Origin: Loktanella sp. M215
GTDB taxonomy: Bacteria > Pseudomonadota > Alphaproteobacteria > Rhodobacterales > Rhodobacteraceae
NCBI RefSeq assembly: GCF_021735925.1
Contig: NZ_WMEA01000001.1
Span: 809,001-873,000, forward strand
Length of the DNA: 64,000 nt
Direction of reading: 5' to 3'
The position numbers and the translations under genes were made by a program. How positions within the stretch are numbered: the stretch's first letter is position 1; each line of letters opens with the position of its first letter. This document shows, in pieces, positions 52,960-62,097 of the stretch. Below the pieces are notes generated by a model. It saw nothing but the letters and a program-made list of their open reading frames with translations, ran no database searches and was not told the origin of the DNA.

Positions 52960-53544
52960 ATGAGCAGTTTCTTTCGCGCACTGGTGTTGCTTGCGTTGCT
53001 GGGTTCCTGCGGCAGCCGCGAGTATTCCGCCCCGCGCGACCTTGATAATGCGTGCAATATCCTGAGCGAGCGGCCGGAGTACCGGCGCGCCTTCAAGAAG
53101 GTCGAGAAGAAGTACGGCGTCCCGATGCCGGCGATGATGGCGATCATCTATCAGGAATCGAAATTCATCGGGAACAACCGCCCGCCGCATCAGTATGCGC
53201 TGGGGGTGATTCCCGTCGGCCGGCAGTCGTCGGCGATGGGGTATTCACAGGCGCTGGACGGCACCTGGGAGGAATACCAGCAGGCCTCTGGCAACCGGAG
53301 GGCCAAGCGCGAGGATATCGACGCGGCGTCGGATTTCATGGGTTGGTACATGGTCGCCACGGTGCGCGAGACCGGTGTGCCGCTGTACGACGTGCGCAAC
53401 CAGTATCTGGCCTATCACGACGGGCGGGGCGGTTACATGCGTGGCACATGGCGCGACAAGAGCTGGCTGATCCGGATTGCCGGAGAGGTCGAGGCGCGCG
53501 CGCTTTTGTACGACACCCAACTGCGGTCCTGCCGCAAGCGCTGA
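52960..53544 (+). CDS. Lytic transglycosylase-like lipoprotein (SLT fold)
   Basis: A 194-residue lipoprotein: signal MSSFFRALVLLALLGSC with lipobox LGSC (Cys17), then an SLT-like domain with the probable catalytic Glu66 in IIYQESKF and SAMGYSQALDGTWEEYQ, which matches the ES and GxxQ motifs. DIDAASDFMGWY and YLAYHDGRGGYMRGTW follow. The linking cysteines (31 and near the end) may pair. It likely cleaves peptidoglycan at the outer-membrane inner face. The AT-rich leader (52741-52959) shared with hspQ has no further gene. Confidence 0.8.
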   Translation: MSSFFRALVLLALLGSCGSREYSAPRDLDNACNILSERPEYRRAFKKVEKKYGVPMPAMMAIIYQESKFIGNNRPPHQYALGVIPVGRQSSAMGYSQALDGTWEEYQQASGNRRAKREDIDAASDFMGWYMVATVRETGVPLYDVRNQYLAYHDGRGGYMRGTWRDKSWLIRIAGEVEARALLYDTQLRSCRKR

Positions 53545-53546
53545 GG

Positions 53547-53577
53547 GGAAAAACGCGCCGCGGGGTCGCGGCGCGTT
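53547..53577. terminator. Bidirectional terminator between the lipoprotein gene and dps
   Basis: AACGCGCCGCG, loop GGGT, CGCGGCGCGTT: an 11-bp perfect stem preceded by five A residues, which give a U-run on the minus strand. It ends dps and probably also the SLT gene. Confidence 0.8.
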
Positions 53578-53590
53578 CCGGTGTGATGGG

Positions 53591-54070
53591 TCAGACCGGT
53601 GCGTTGGCGCCGATGAACCATGCGTCCTTGTCGATCGCGCGGCTGACTTCCGTCAGGATGTCGGCGGTGTCTTCGTCACCGGCCTCGCCTGCGGCGTCGA
53701 TGCCCTTGCGGACCGCTTCGCCGACGAACAGGAAACGCTCTTTCAGCGCCGCGATGTGGTCGTTGATGCTGCTGATCTCGACCGGGTAGGGTTCCATCTT
53801 GGCGGTATCGGCGACAACTTCCTGCGTGCCGCGGGCGAAGCCACCCAGGATGACGGCGCGTTCGGCCAAAAGGTCGGTGCCGTCGCGCAGGCGGGCCGCG
53901 ACGTCGTCCAGCAGTTCATGCACGCCGATAAAGCCCTGACCCTTGAGGTTCCAGTGCGCCTGCTTGACGGCGAGCGTCAGGGCGATGCCCTCTGCCAGAT
54001 TGGCATTGAGGATGTCGATGAATTTCTTGCGGGTCTGGCCGTCGAGGCCTGCGACGAAAACGTCTGGCAT
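53591..54070 (-). CDS. dps: DNA-binding protein from starved cells (Dps), ferritin-like
   Basis: A 159-residue Dps. Inter-subunit ferroxidase residues His39, His51, Asp55, Asp66 and Glu70 have exactly the spacing of known Dps proteins (KQAHWNLKG, HELLDDV, DLLAERAVILGG). It stores iron with peroxide as oxidant and may coat DNA, although the N-terminal tail has few basic residues, so DNA binding is uncertain. A bidirectional terminator follows. Confidence 0.94.
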   Translation of the reverse strand: MPDVFVAGLDGQTRKKFIDILNANLAEGIALTLAVKQAHWNLKGQGFIGVHELLDDVAARLRDGTDLLAERAVILGGFARGTQEVVADTAKMEPYPVEISSINDHIAALKERFLFVGEAVRKGIDAAGEAGDEDTADILTEVSRAIDKDAWFIGANAPV

Positions 54071-54260
54071 GTAAATTCTCCTTCAGATGAGGCGGGTCGG
54101 TCCGCCCCTTCGCCCTTACAATGCGGCAACCCCCGGGCTTGTTCCCGGCGGCGGCTAGGCGCTGACCCGGTGGCGTTATCGCATGTCAGCGCCCATATCG
54201 GCATGGAAGACCGAACACCCCGGCCCTATCTGGGGGGTAACGCAATGCAAGGTGAATGCC

Positions 54261-54860
54261 ATGAACAGACGCACCCTTTTCCTTTCGGCCGCCGCACTGG
54301 TGCTGGCGGGCAGTGCTGCCAGCGCGCAGCAGCTGTCCCTGAACGAGGTGTCGACATACCTCAACAATATGCAGACGGCCCAGGGCGGGTTTACGCAGAT
54401 CAACGGTGACGGCACGCTGTCCACGGGGCAGCTGTACATCAAGCGGCCGGGCCGTATCCGGTTCGAATACAACGCCCCCGACAACAGCCTTGTGCTGGCG
54501 GGTGCGGGCGAGGTCGGCGTGTTCGATCCCAAGTCGAACCAGCCGGTCGAACGCTATCCCCTGTCCAAGACCCCGCTGAGCATCATTCTGGATCGCAACG
54601 TCAATCTGGGTCAGGCGCGGATGGTGACGGGCCATACGTCGGACGGGACGACCACGACAATCACGGCGCAGGACCCGGCGCATCCGGAATACGGCAACAT
54701 CCAGATGGTGTTCACCGCAAACCCGGTGGAACTGCGCCAGTGGATCGTGACCGACGACGTGGGCGAAAAGACGACGGTGATCCTGAACGATCTGGCGAAG
54801 GGCGGCAGCATCGCCGACAACCGTTTCAACATCGACGCAGAGGTCGCACGGCAGCGGTGA
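54261..54860 (+). CDS. lolA: Outer-membrane lipoprotein carrier LolA
   Basis: A 199-residue periplasmic carrier: signal peptide (about 1-22, ending ASA), then the LolA fold (LNNMQTAQGGFTQINGDGTL, GQLYIKRPGRIRFEYNAPD, VGVFDPKSNQPVERYPLSKT). It moves lipoproteins from LolCDE to the outer membrane. ATG at 54261 with AAGGTG upstream. Its stop lies 2 bp from the convergent puuD stop. Confidence 0.9.
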   Translation: MNRRTLFLSAAALVLAGSAASAQQLSLNEVSTYLNNMQTAQGGFTQINGDGTLSTGQLYIKRPGRIRFEYNAPDNSLVLAGAGEVGVFDPKSNQPVERYPLSKTPLSIILDRNVNLGQARMVTGHTSDGTTTTITAQDPAHPEYGNIQMVFTANPVELRQWIVTDDVGEKTTVILNDLAKGGSIADNRFNIDAEVARQR

Positions 54861-54862
54861 CC

Positions 54863-56083
54863 TCAGGATGCGGCGCGGAACCAGCGGGCGAGCACCTGCC
54901 GGTCCGCGTCGCTGATCTCTGTCACATTGGCGGGGGGCATGGCGTGGCTGATGCCCGCCTGCACATAGATCTGGTGGGCATGGCTGGCGATGTCGGCCTT
55001 AGTTTCCAGGAAGACGCCTTTGGGCGCCCAGCGGATGCCGTCCCAAACGGGGTCGCGGGCGTGGCACATGGAACAGCGGCCCTGCACGATCTGGGCCGCG
55101 TCCTGAAACCCCTCGGCCTGGGCAAAGCGTGCTTCGGTGGGTGTCAGGGCGCGCGCCTCTGACGCATCAATGGTGTCGTACCCCGGGAACGACGACAGCC
55201 ACGCCATGACGATGAAGATTACGACCGTCGCGGCCCAGGTCCATGTGGGCTTGCCTTTGCGGGCGTGCATGGAATTGAAATAGTGCCGGATCGTGACCCC
55301 CAGCAGGAATACGAGTGCTGCGATGATCCACGCGTATTGCGTCCCGAAGGCCAGCGGGTAGTGGTTCGACAACATCAGGAAGATCACCGGCAGCGTCAGG
55401 TAGTTGTTGTGCGTGCTGCGCAGCTTGGCGATCTTGCCGTACTTGGGATCCGGCTTGCGCCCCGCCTTGAGGTCGGCCACGACGATGCGCTGGTTCGGCA
55501 TGATGATCAGGAAGACGTTCGCCGTCATGATCGTCGCGGTGAAGGCACCCAGATGCAGTAGCGCCGCGCGGCCCGTGAAGACCTGATTGTAGCCCCATGA
55601 CATGACGACCAGCATCGCAAACAGCAGCAGCATCAGGACCGTGGGCCGCTCGCCCAGTGGCGATTTGCACAGGAAATCATAGATCACCCAGCCCACCGCC
55701 AGCGACCCGGCCGAGATCAAAATTGCCTGCCAGATCGCCAGATCGGCCTTGGCCGGGTCGATCAGGAACAGGTTCGCGCCCGCCCAGTAGACCACCATCA
55801 GCATGGCGAAGCCGGACAGCCATGTGGAATAACTCTCCCACTTGAACCATGTCAGGTGGGCGGGCATCGCGTCGGGGGCCACCAGATATTTCTGGATGTA
55901 GTAGAAGCCGCCGCCGTGGACCTGCCATTCCTCGCCGTCGGCGGGGCCGGGGATGTTGCGGTTCAGGCCAAGGTCGAGGGCGATGAAATAGAAGCTGGAC
56001 CCGATCCAGGCGATCGCGGTGATGACATGGGTCCAGCGCACGGCAAAGGCCAGCCATTCCCACAGGATCGCCATGTCGTACAT
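54863..56083 (-). CDS. puuD: Membrane urate hydroxylase PuuD with C-terminal cytochrome c domain
   Basis: A 407-residue membrane protein with eight or so TM segments (LWEWLAFAVRWTHVITAIAW at the start) and a periplasmic C-terminal cytochrome c domain with haem motif CSMCH, followed by a Met ligand region (ISHAMPPANVTEI). PuuD hydroxylates urate to 5-hydroxyisourate, passing electrons to the chain. ATG at 56083 (MYDMAILWEW) with GAGAGGG upstream; an in-frame GTG lies 33 nt earlier. It is divergent from puuE-uraD. Confidence 0.92.
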   Translation of the reverse strand: MYDMAILWEWLAFAVRWTHVITAIAWIGSSFYFIALDLGLNRNIPGPADGEEWQVHGGGFYYIQKYLVAPDAMPAHLTWFKWESYSTWLSGFAMLMVVYWAGANLFLIDPAKADLAIWQAILISAGSLAVGWVIYDFLCKSPLGERPTVLMLLLFAMLVVMSWGYNQVFTGRAALLHLGAFTATIMTANVFLIIMPNQRIVVADLKAGRKPDPKYGKIAKLRSTHNNYLTLPVIFLMLSNHYPLAFGTQYAWIIAALVFLLGVTIRHYFNSMHARKGKPTWTWAATVVIFIVMAWLSSFPGYDTIDASEARALTPTEARFAQAEGFQDAAQIVQGRCSMCHARDPVWDGIRWAPKGVFLETKADIASHAHQIYVQAGISHAMPPANVTEISDADRQVLARWFRAAS

Positions 56084-56150
56084 CTGCTTTGCCCTCTCGC
56101 CAGTCGCGTCAATCACGGTATAAACGGCCCGATCCCAAAGGAAGACCGAA

Positions 56151-57554
56151 ATGACCCGCTACCCCCGCGACATGATCGGCTATGGCGCGCAGACGCCAGA
56201 CCCGAAATGGCCGAACGCCGCGAAAATCGCCATCCAGATCGTCGTGAACTACGAGGAAGGCGGCGAAAACAACATTCTGCACGGGGATGCGGCCTCGGAG
56301 GCCTTCCTGTCCGAGATCGTGGGGGCGGCGGCTTGGCCCGGGCAGCGGCACTGGAACATGGAAACGATCTATGAATACGGCGCGCGGGCCGGGTTCTGGC
56401 GGCTGCACCGCCTGCTGAAGGACTTGCCGGTCACGGTGTTCGGCGTGGCGACCGCGCTGGCGCGGGGGCCGGAACAGGTGGCCGCGATGCAGGATTCCGG
56501 CTGGGAAATCGCATCGCACGGGTTGAAGTGGATCGAATATAAGGACGCGCACGAGGATACCGAGCGCGCCCATATCCAGCGCGCGATCCGCCTGCATACG
56601 GAAGTGACGGGATCGCGCCCGCGGGGGTTCTATCAGGGGCGTGCCTCGATCAACTCGGTGCGGCTGGCGGCAGAGGAAGGCTTCGACTACCTCGCTGACA
56701 GCTACGCGGACGAGTTGCCCTACTGGATGGAGATGGGCGAGCGGGATCAGCTGATCGTGCCCTATACGCTGGACGTCAACGACATGCGGTTCGCCACGCC
56801 GCAAGGTTTCAACGCGGGCGCACAGTTCCTCGATTACCTCAAGGCCAGCTTTGACGCGCTGTATCGCGAGGGGCAGGAAGGGCAGGCCAAGATGATGTCC
56901 GTGGGCCTGCACTGCCGCCTTGTCGGCCGGCCGGGCCGCATCGAAGCGCTGCGGCAGTTCATCGACTATGCGCAGGGCCACGAGGGCGTCTGGTTCGCCA
57001 CGCGCGCCGAGATCGCCGATCACTGGCGCACGCATTTCCCCCACGTCCGCCGCGAGCGGCCCAGCCAGATGGCCAAGGCCGCCTTCGTCGAAAAATTCGG
57101 CGGGATCTACGAGCACTCCCCCTGGATCGCCGAACGCGCCCACGGTCTGGAACTGGGGGCAGCGCATGACACGCCCACCGGCCTTGCCAACGCGCTGGCC
57201 CGCATGTTCCGGTCCAGCGCGACCGAGGACCGGCTGAAGGTGCTGCGCGCCCATCCGGACCTTGCGGGCAAGCTCGCGGCAGCGAAACGCCTGACCGCCG
57301 ACAGCACGGCGGAACAGGCGGCCGCCGGCCTTGATGCGCTGACCGACGCGGAACGCGAGACGTTCCAGAAAGCCAATGCCGCCTATGTCGCCAAGTTCGG
57401 CTTTCCCTTCATCATCGCCGTGCGCGACCACACCAAGGACAGCATCCTGCGCGCCTTTGGCGACCGGTTGCAGAACAGCGTCGAGGTGGAGTTCGCCACC
57501 GCCTGCGATCAGGTCGAGCGGATCGCGGAACTGCGCCTGCGGGCGATGATGTGA
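56151..57554 (+). CDS. puuE: PuuE allantoinase fused to OHCU decarboxylase (UraD)
   Basis: A 467-residue fusion. Residues about 1-305 are a polysaccharide-deacetylase-fold allantoinase (RYPRDMIGYGAQTPDPKWP, VVNYEEGGENNILHGD, NMETIYEYGARAGFWR). Residues about 310-467 are UraD (FVEKFGGIYEHSPWIAERA, VLRAHPDLAGKLA, LTADSTAEQAAAGLD, KFGFPFIIAV). UraD decarboxylates OHCU to S-allantoin, which PuuE opens to allantoate. The HIU hydrolase step between PuuD and UraD is not encoded here. allA overlaps the 3' end by 4 bp. Confidence 0.93.
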   Translation: MTRYPRDMIGYGAQTPDPKWPNAAKIAIQIVVNYEEGGENNILHGDAASEAFLSEIVGAAAWPGQRHWNMETIYEYGARAGFWRLHRLLKDLPVTVFGVATALARGPEQVAAMQDSGWEIASHGLKWIEYKDAHEDTERAHIQRAIRLHTEVTGSRPRGFYQGRASINSVRLAAEEGFDYLADSYADELPYWMEMGERDQLIVPYTLDVNDMRFATPQGFNAGAQFLDYLKASFDALYREGQEGQAKMMSVGLHCRLVGRPGRIEALRQFIDYAQGHEGVWFATRAEIADHWRTHFPHVRRERPSQMAKAAFVEKFGGIYEHSPWIAERAHGLELGAAHDTPTGLANALARMFRSSATEDRLKVLRAHPDLAGKLAAAKRLTADSTAEQAAAGLDALTDAERETFQKANAAYVAKFGFPFIIAVRDHTKDSILRAFGDRLQNSVEVEFATACDQVERIAELRLRAMM

Positions 57555-58033
57555 TCACCGCCCGCCCCCTGACCGCCGCGGCCTTCGCCCCTTTCGGCGA
57601 CGTGCTGGATACGGGCGGAGACCCCGACAAGCTGATCAACGCGGGCCTTTGCGGGCGCTATCACGACCGCGCCCGCCTTGATTTCGGCGACGGACGTGCG
57701 GGGATCAGCCTCTTCGATGCGCAGCCCCGCAGCCTGCCCTATACCTGCGACCTGCTGGAACGGCATCCGGAGGGGTCGCAGGCCTTCATCCCGATGAGCC
57801 ACGCGCCCTTCCTCGTCATCGTGGCCCCCGACGACGATGGCCGTCCCGGCGCCCCGCAGGCCTTCATCACGGCCCCGGGTCAGGCGATCAACCTGCACCG
57901 CGGCACGTGGCACGGCGTGCTGACGCCGCTGCACGCCCCTGGCCTTTTCGCCGTGGTCGACCGCATCGGCACCGGTGCGAACCTGCAAGAGGTGCGTGTG
58001 ACGCCCTTCACGGTTCATCCTTCTTCGGATTGA
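57551..58033 (+). CDS. allA: Ureidoglycolate lyase
   Basis: A 160-residue AllA cupin: ARPLTAAAFAPFGDVLD at the start, ISLFDAQPRSLPYTCDLLER with HPEGSQAFIPM, and INLHRGTWHGVLTPL with a typical cupin His pair. It splits ureidoglycolate to glyoxylate and urea. The GTG start overlaps the puuE stop (GTGA). The 150-bp gap that follows (58034-58185) shows no gene or clear terminator. Confidence 0.9.
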   Translation: MITARPLTAAAFAPFGDVLDTGGDPDKLINAGLCGRYHDRARLDFGDGRAGISLFDAQPRSLPYTCDLLERHPEGSQAFIPMSHAPFLVIVAPDDDGRPGAPQAFITAPGQAINLHRGTWHGVLTPLHAPGLFAVVDRIGTGANLQEVRVTPFTVHPSSD

Positions 58034-58185
58034 ACAGACCTGCGGGGGGGTGTCTGAGGTGCCCTCCGAAAACGGGACACGGACGTCAGTTTCGATTTGC
58101 TGTCTGGTGATCTTCACCACGCAGGCGATCCCGTGAATCGTTTATTCGACAGCGGTATGCCAGCGTGGAAATAACGGACGGGGTT

Positions 58186-59145
58186 CTAGACAACGTTGGC
58201 AGGTGTTTCGCCACGAAAGAAACTGTCAAGATTGTCGAGGGCCATGGCGCCCATGGCGTCACGCGTTTGCATCGTGGCACTGCCCACATGGGGCATCATG
58301 ACGATGTTCCGATGCTTGGCGAAAGCGGGGTTTCCACCCGGCTCTACATCGAAGCAATCCAGACCTGCCGCCGCAAGATGGCCGGTCTCAATTGCAGCGA
58401 GGAGAGCGTCTTCATCGACCAGACTGCCTCTGGCCGTATTCACGAGAACCGCCCCGGGTGGCAGTAGATCCAGTCGCCGCGCGTTTATCAGGCCTTTGGT
58501 CTGGGGCGTGGACGGGCAGTGAAGCGACAGGAAATCGGACGCGGCGAGGAGGTCGTCGAGGTCATCATGGTAGATTGCACCGGCTTCCATGTCCGGCGAA
58601 AGTCGTGTGCGATTATGGTAATGAATTTTCATGTCAAAGCCGCGGGCCTTGCGCGCCATCGCGAGCCCGACGCCCCCCATGCCGATGATCCCAAGCCGCG
58701 CGCCCGTCACCTGCTTGCCCACCAGCAAGGCCGGGGACCAGGCATCCCAAGCGCCTGTCCGCACGAGACTGTCGCCGGCGATTCCGTGCCGCGCGGCGGC
58801 CAGCATCAGCATCATCGCCAGTTCCGCGGTGGCATCCGACAGAACACCCGGCGTGTTCGTGACTGTAATGCCGCGTGATCGCAACGCGGGCAGATCACAA
58901 TGATCGACCCCGACGGAATGGTTTGCGATGATTTTCAGACGCGGATCAAGCTGCGCCACCACGTCGGCGGTGAAGTGTTCGGAATGACACGGAATGACCC
59001 CGTCTATCTGCCCGCTCATCGCGATGATGTCAGCGGCACGTCCCGGCGTATCGGCATCGTTCCAGATCACGTCGTAATCGCGCCGCGCCCGCGCCAGCGT
59101 CGCCGCGGACAGTGTCCGCGTGATCCAAATCACCGGTTTCGACAT
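58186..59145 (-). CDS. D-2-hydroxyacid dehydrogenase
   Basis: A 319-residue NAD(P)-dependent dehydrogenase of the glyoxylate/hydroxypyruvate reductase type: GMGGVG nucleotide loop (155-160), catalytic Arg239 (NTARGSLVDE), Glu268 (DCFDVEPGG) and His286 (MMPHVGSAT). It lies at the end of the minus-strand TRAP/amidase unit and may reduce a 2-ketoacid released by the amidase. It could instead serve glyoxylate made by AllA, which converges on it. Confidence 0.9.
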   Translation of the reverse strand: MSKPVIWITRTLSAATLARARRDYDVIWNDADTPGRAADIIAMSGQIDGVIPCHSEHFTADVVAQLDPRLKIIANHSVGVDHCDLPALRSRGITVTNTPGVLSDATAELAMMLMLAAARHGIAGDSLVRTGAWDAWSPALLVGKQVTGARLGIIGMGGVGLAMARKARGFDMKIHYHNRTRLSPDMEAGAIYHDDLDDLLAASDFLSLHCPSTPQTKGLINARRLDLLPPGAVLVNTARGSLVDEDALLAAIETGHLAAAGLDCFDVEPGGNPAFAKHRNIVMMPHVGSATMQTRDAMGAMALDNLDSFFRGETPANVV

Positions 59146-59151
59146 CGGTGA

Positions 59152-59313
59152 TCAGTCCTTTTTATCGCGGCTTGATGTGGCGAAGTCATAGCCGGCCAAC
59201 AGGATCGTCAGGCCCAGCACCACGAGCAGGTCCGGGCTTGGCACCCTGTAGGCCAGAATGCCAAGGAAGCCCGCGAGAATGACGAAGGCGAACAGGGCGA
59301 GAATGCGGTTCAT
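59152..59313 (-). CDS. Small two-TM membrane protein, unknown
   Basis: A 53-residue protein with two hydrophobic segments (ILALFAFVILAGFLGILAY and LLVVLGLTILLAGY) and a charged tail (SSRDKKD). The ATG overlaps the amidase stop (ATGA), with AAAGGAAAC upstream. It lies 6 bp before the dehydrogenase gene. The family is not recognised; the coupling makes it a plausible operon member. Confidence 0.75.
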   Translation of the reverse strand: MNRILALFAFVILAGFLGILAYRVPSPDLLVVLGLTILLAGYDFATSSRDKKD

Positions 59314-60689
59314 GATGTTTCCTTTGTCGTGGTGTCGCCACCAGTGGCCCAGTCGTGAAGCCATTGTGCGGTGCGTAGCAGGCGGGTGTCGTTGCCACGC
59401 GCCGCCACCAGTTGCACGCCCATCGGCATGTCGTCCGCGTCGATCAGCAACGGCAGGGTGAGGCAGGGCGTGCCGCAGAACGTCCAGAGCCCGTTGAAGA
59501 TCGGATCGCCGGTGGTATCGAGGCCTTTTGGGGCCGGTCCGGTCGCGGCCGGGCAGATGATCGCGTCGCAGCGGTCGAAGATCTCCTCCAGCGCTGCGTT
59601 CAGAACACGCGGCACGTCGCGGGCCGACAGATAGTCGCGTGCGGCTGTCGCATTGCCCTTTTCGATGCCGGCACGCGTTTGAGGGCCCAGCTGGTCTGCG
59701 CCGTCGCGCCAGTAGCGGTAGTAGTGATAGGCCATTTCGGAGGCATTGATCGTCTGCCGCTGTGCCGCCGCGGCGGTGAAGACGTCCGGCAATGTCACCT
59801 CGAAGACCTGATCGCCGAGGGCCGCCACCAGTTCGTCGAAAGCCGCATGAAGGCTTGGGTCCGCGTCCGCCCAGCCGGGCGGTTTGACGAAGGCGAAGAC
59901 GGGGGGCAGCGGCGGCAGCGTGCGGGTGGCCCGCACGAGCGCGGGCGAAGGTTCCGGGTGGATGGCCGGATCCTCGGCGTCGTACCCAAACAGGACTTCG
60001 GCCAAAAGCGCCGCACCGCCGGGGTCGCCGGCGAAGACGCCGACCGTATCGAGTGAGGGCGACTGGGGCAGGATGCCGGTGCGGGGAATGGCACCGAACG
60101 TCGGCTTGTACCCGGTGACGCCGCAGAAGGACGCGGGGCGGATCACCGATCCGCCGGTCTGCGTGCCGATCGCCAGCGGCACCATGCCGTCGGCGACAGC
60201 GGCGGCAGAGCCTTGCGACGATCCGCCGGGGGAATGGGACAGGTTGTGCGGGTTGGCCGTCTTGCCGGGCTGCATAAAGGCCAGTTCCGTCGTCACGGTT
60301 TTACCCATGATGATCGCGCCTTCTTTCTTCAGTCGCGCGACGACCCAGGCATCACGGAACGGGATGCGGCCCGCGTCGAGGGCGCAGCCGTTTTCCGTCG
60401 GGATCCGGGTGGTGTCGATGATGTCCTTGATCCCGACGGGCAGCCCGTGCAGGCGGCCCAGCGGCTTGCCTGCACGCCGGTGCGCATCCAGCGCCCGCGC
60501 CTGGGTGCGGGCGAACTCTGGGTCGAACCAGGCCCAAGCCCCGACCTGAGACTCTCGTTCCGCGATCCGGGCGATGTAGCTTTCGACGAGCGCCAGCGCA
60601 TCGAGCGCGCCCGAGGCCAGCCTGTCGCGCAACAGCAAGGCGCCCGGTGCGGCGAGGAGCTGTTCGCTTTGCTTGGGCTTAGCGGCCAT
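59310..60689 (-). CDS. Amidase-signature family hydrolase, TRAP-linked
   Basis: A 459-residue amidase. The triad is Lys88 (VGIKDIIDT), cis-Ser157 (PGGSSQGSAA) and Ser181 (GTQTGGSVIRPA), all at canonical spacing. It overlaps the DctM gene by 11 bp and is followed by a small membrane protein and a hydroxyacid dehydrogenase, so it likely hydrolyses an amide imported by the TRAP system. It is only distantly similar to the amidase at 13371-15011 (different motifs), so the two are not recent duplicates. Confidence 0.9.
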   Translation of the reverse strand: MAAKPKQSEQLLAAPGALLLRDRLASGALDALALVESYIARIAERESQVGAWAWFDPEFARTQARALDAHRRAGKPLGRLHGLPVGIKDIIDTTRIPTENGCALDAGRIPFRDAWVVARLKKEGAIIMGKTVTTELAFMQPGKTANPHNLSHSPGGSSQGSAAAVADGMVPLAIGTQTGGSVIRPASFCGVTGYKPTFGAIPRTGILPQSPSLDTVGVFAGDPGGAALLAEVLFGYDAEDPAIHPEPSPALVRATRTLPPLPPVFAFVKPPGWADADPSLHAAFDELVAALGDQVFEVTLPDVFTAAAAQRQTINASEMAYHYYRYWRDGADQLGPQTRAGIEKGNATAARDYLSARDVPRVLNAALEEIFDRCDAIICPAATGPAPKGLDTTGDPIFNGLWTFCGTPCLTLPLLIDADDMPMGVQLVAARGNDTRLLRTAQWLHDWATGGDTTTKETS

Positions 60690-62097
60690 AGAACAGGTCC
60701 GGCAGATAGAAGACGATCTGCGGGAAGATATACATCAGCACCATGCTGATGAGCACGCAGAGCAGGAATGGCATGACCCCCTTGAAGATCTGCGTCAGAC
60801 GCAGTTCCGGCGGCGCGATACCCTTGAGGTAATAGGCCGACATGGCCATCGGCGGCGTGAGGAAGCTGGTCTGCAGGTTCAGCGCCACGAGGATGCCGAA
60901 GAACAGTGGATCGATCCCGAAGACTTCGAGCAGCGGCAGGAAGATCGGCACGAAGATGATGATGATCTCTGACCATTCCAGCGGCCAGCCCAGCAGAAAG
61001 ATGATCAGCTGCGCGATGATCAGGAACTGGATCGGCGTCAGGTCCAGACTGGAGACGAATTCCCCGATGACCTGTTCCCCGCCAAGGTAGGAAAACACGG
61101 CCGAGAAGGTGTAGGAGCCGACGAAGAGCCAGCAGACCATCGCCGTCGTCCGCACGGTCAGATAGACGCTTTCGCGCAGCCGTTGCCACGTCATCGCACG
61201 GTAGAGGAAAGCCAGCAGGATCCCCCCCAGCGCACCGATGGACGCGGCTTCGGTCGGGGTGGCCAGACCGAACAGGATGGACCCGAGCACCGCGAAGATC
61301 AGGAAGGCCAGCGGCACGAAGGACGTGATGATCAGCCACAGAACCTGCATCCGTGGCATGTCCGGGACTTCGTCCTCCGTGGGCTTTGGCGCCGACGAGG
61401 GTTGCAGGATGGACCGACCGACAATGTAGATCAGGTAAAGGCCCACCAGCGTCAGGCCCGGCAGCAAGGCCGCCGCATAAAGCCGGACGATCGAGACGTT
61501 CGTCGCCGCCGCATAGACGATCAGCATGATCGACGGCGGGATCAGGATGCCCAGCGTGCCACCGGCACAGATGATGCCGGCCGCGAAAGACGGGTCGTAG
61601 CGCGCCTTGAGCATCGCGGGCAGCGCCAGCAGACCCATCAGCGTGACGACGGCGCCGACGATGCCGGTCGCGGTCGCAAAGAGCGCGCAGGTGATCAGCG
61701 CCGCGACGCCCATCGAGCCGGGGACGTTCTTGGATGCGATGTTCAGGGTGGTGAACAGGCGGTCGACGATGTTCGACCGTTCCACGATGTAGCCCATGAA
61801 CAGGAACAGCGGGACGGCGGTCAGAACCTCGTTCGACATGACTGTAAAGGTCTGGTTCACGAAGAGGTCGAAGATCCTGTTGTTCAGAAACCCCTCGATC
61901 CAGGTCGACCAGCTGTCCCAGGTGCTGGCGGTGTCGTCCAGACGTTCGAACGCGCGCCACATGCGGCTGGGATCGAAGTAGGCGAAATAGCCGAACCCGA
62001 TGCCCATCGCCATCAGCGTGAAGGCGATCGGGAAACCCAGAAAGACGAAAACGATGAACAGCCCCAGCATCATCAGGGCAACTTGCGGGTCAGTCAT
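60679..62097 (-). CDS. dctM: TRAP transporter large permease (DctM type)
   Basis: A 472-residue DctM with about twelve to thirteen TM segments and family motifs VPLFLFMGYIVERSNIV near residue 90, GTLGILIPPSIMLIVYAAAT, and LLGWPLEWSEIIIIFVPIF. It provides the Na+-driven channel of the uptake system. The ATG overlaps the dctQ stop by 4 bp. Substrate undefined. Confidence 0.94.
   Translation of the reverse strand: MTDPQVALMMLGLFIVFVFLGFPIAFTLMAMGIGFGYFAYFDPSRMWRAFERLDDTASTWDSWSTWIEGFLNNRIFDLFVNQTFTVMSNEVLTAVPLFLFMGYIVERSNIVDRLFTTLNIASKNVPGSMGVAALITCALFATATGIVGAVVTLMGLLALPAMLKARYDPSFAAGIICAGGTLGILIPPSIMLIVYAAATNVSIVRLYAAALLPGLTLVGLYLIYIVGRSILQPSSAPKPTEDEVPDMPRMQVLWLIITSFVPLAFLIFAVLGSILFGLATPTEAASIGALGGILLAFLYRAMTWQRLRESVYLTVRTTAMVCWLFVGSYTFSAVFSYLGGEQVIGEFVSSLDLTPIQFLIIAQLIIFLLGWPLEWSEIIIIFVPIFLPLLEVFGIDPLFFGILVALNLQTSFLTPPMAMSAYYLKGIAPPELRLTQIFKGVMPFLLCVLISMVLMYIFPQIVFYLPDLFYGR

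Noticed and set aside
58034..58185. Possible insertion-sequence end after allA (G-run and CCGAAAACGGGACACG)
   Set aside because: No transposase remnant or matching inverted end is visible nearby, so the sequence is left unassigned.
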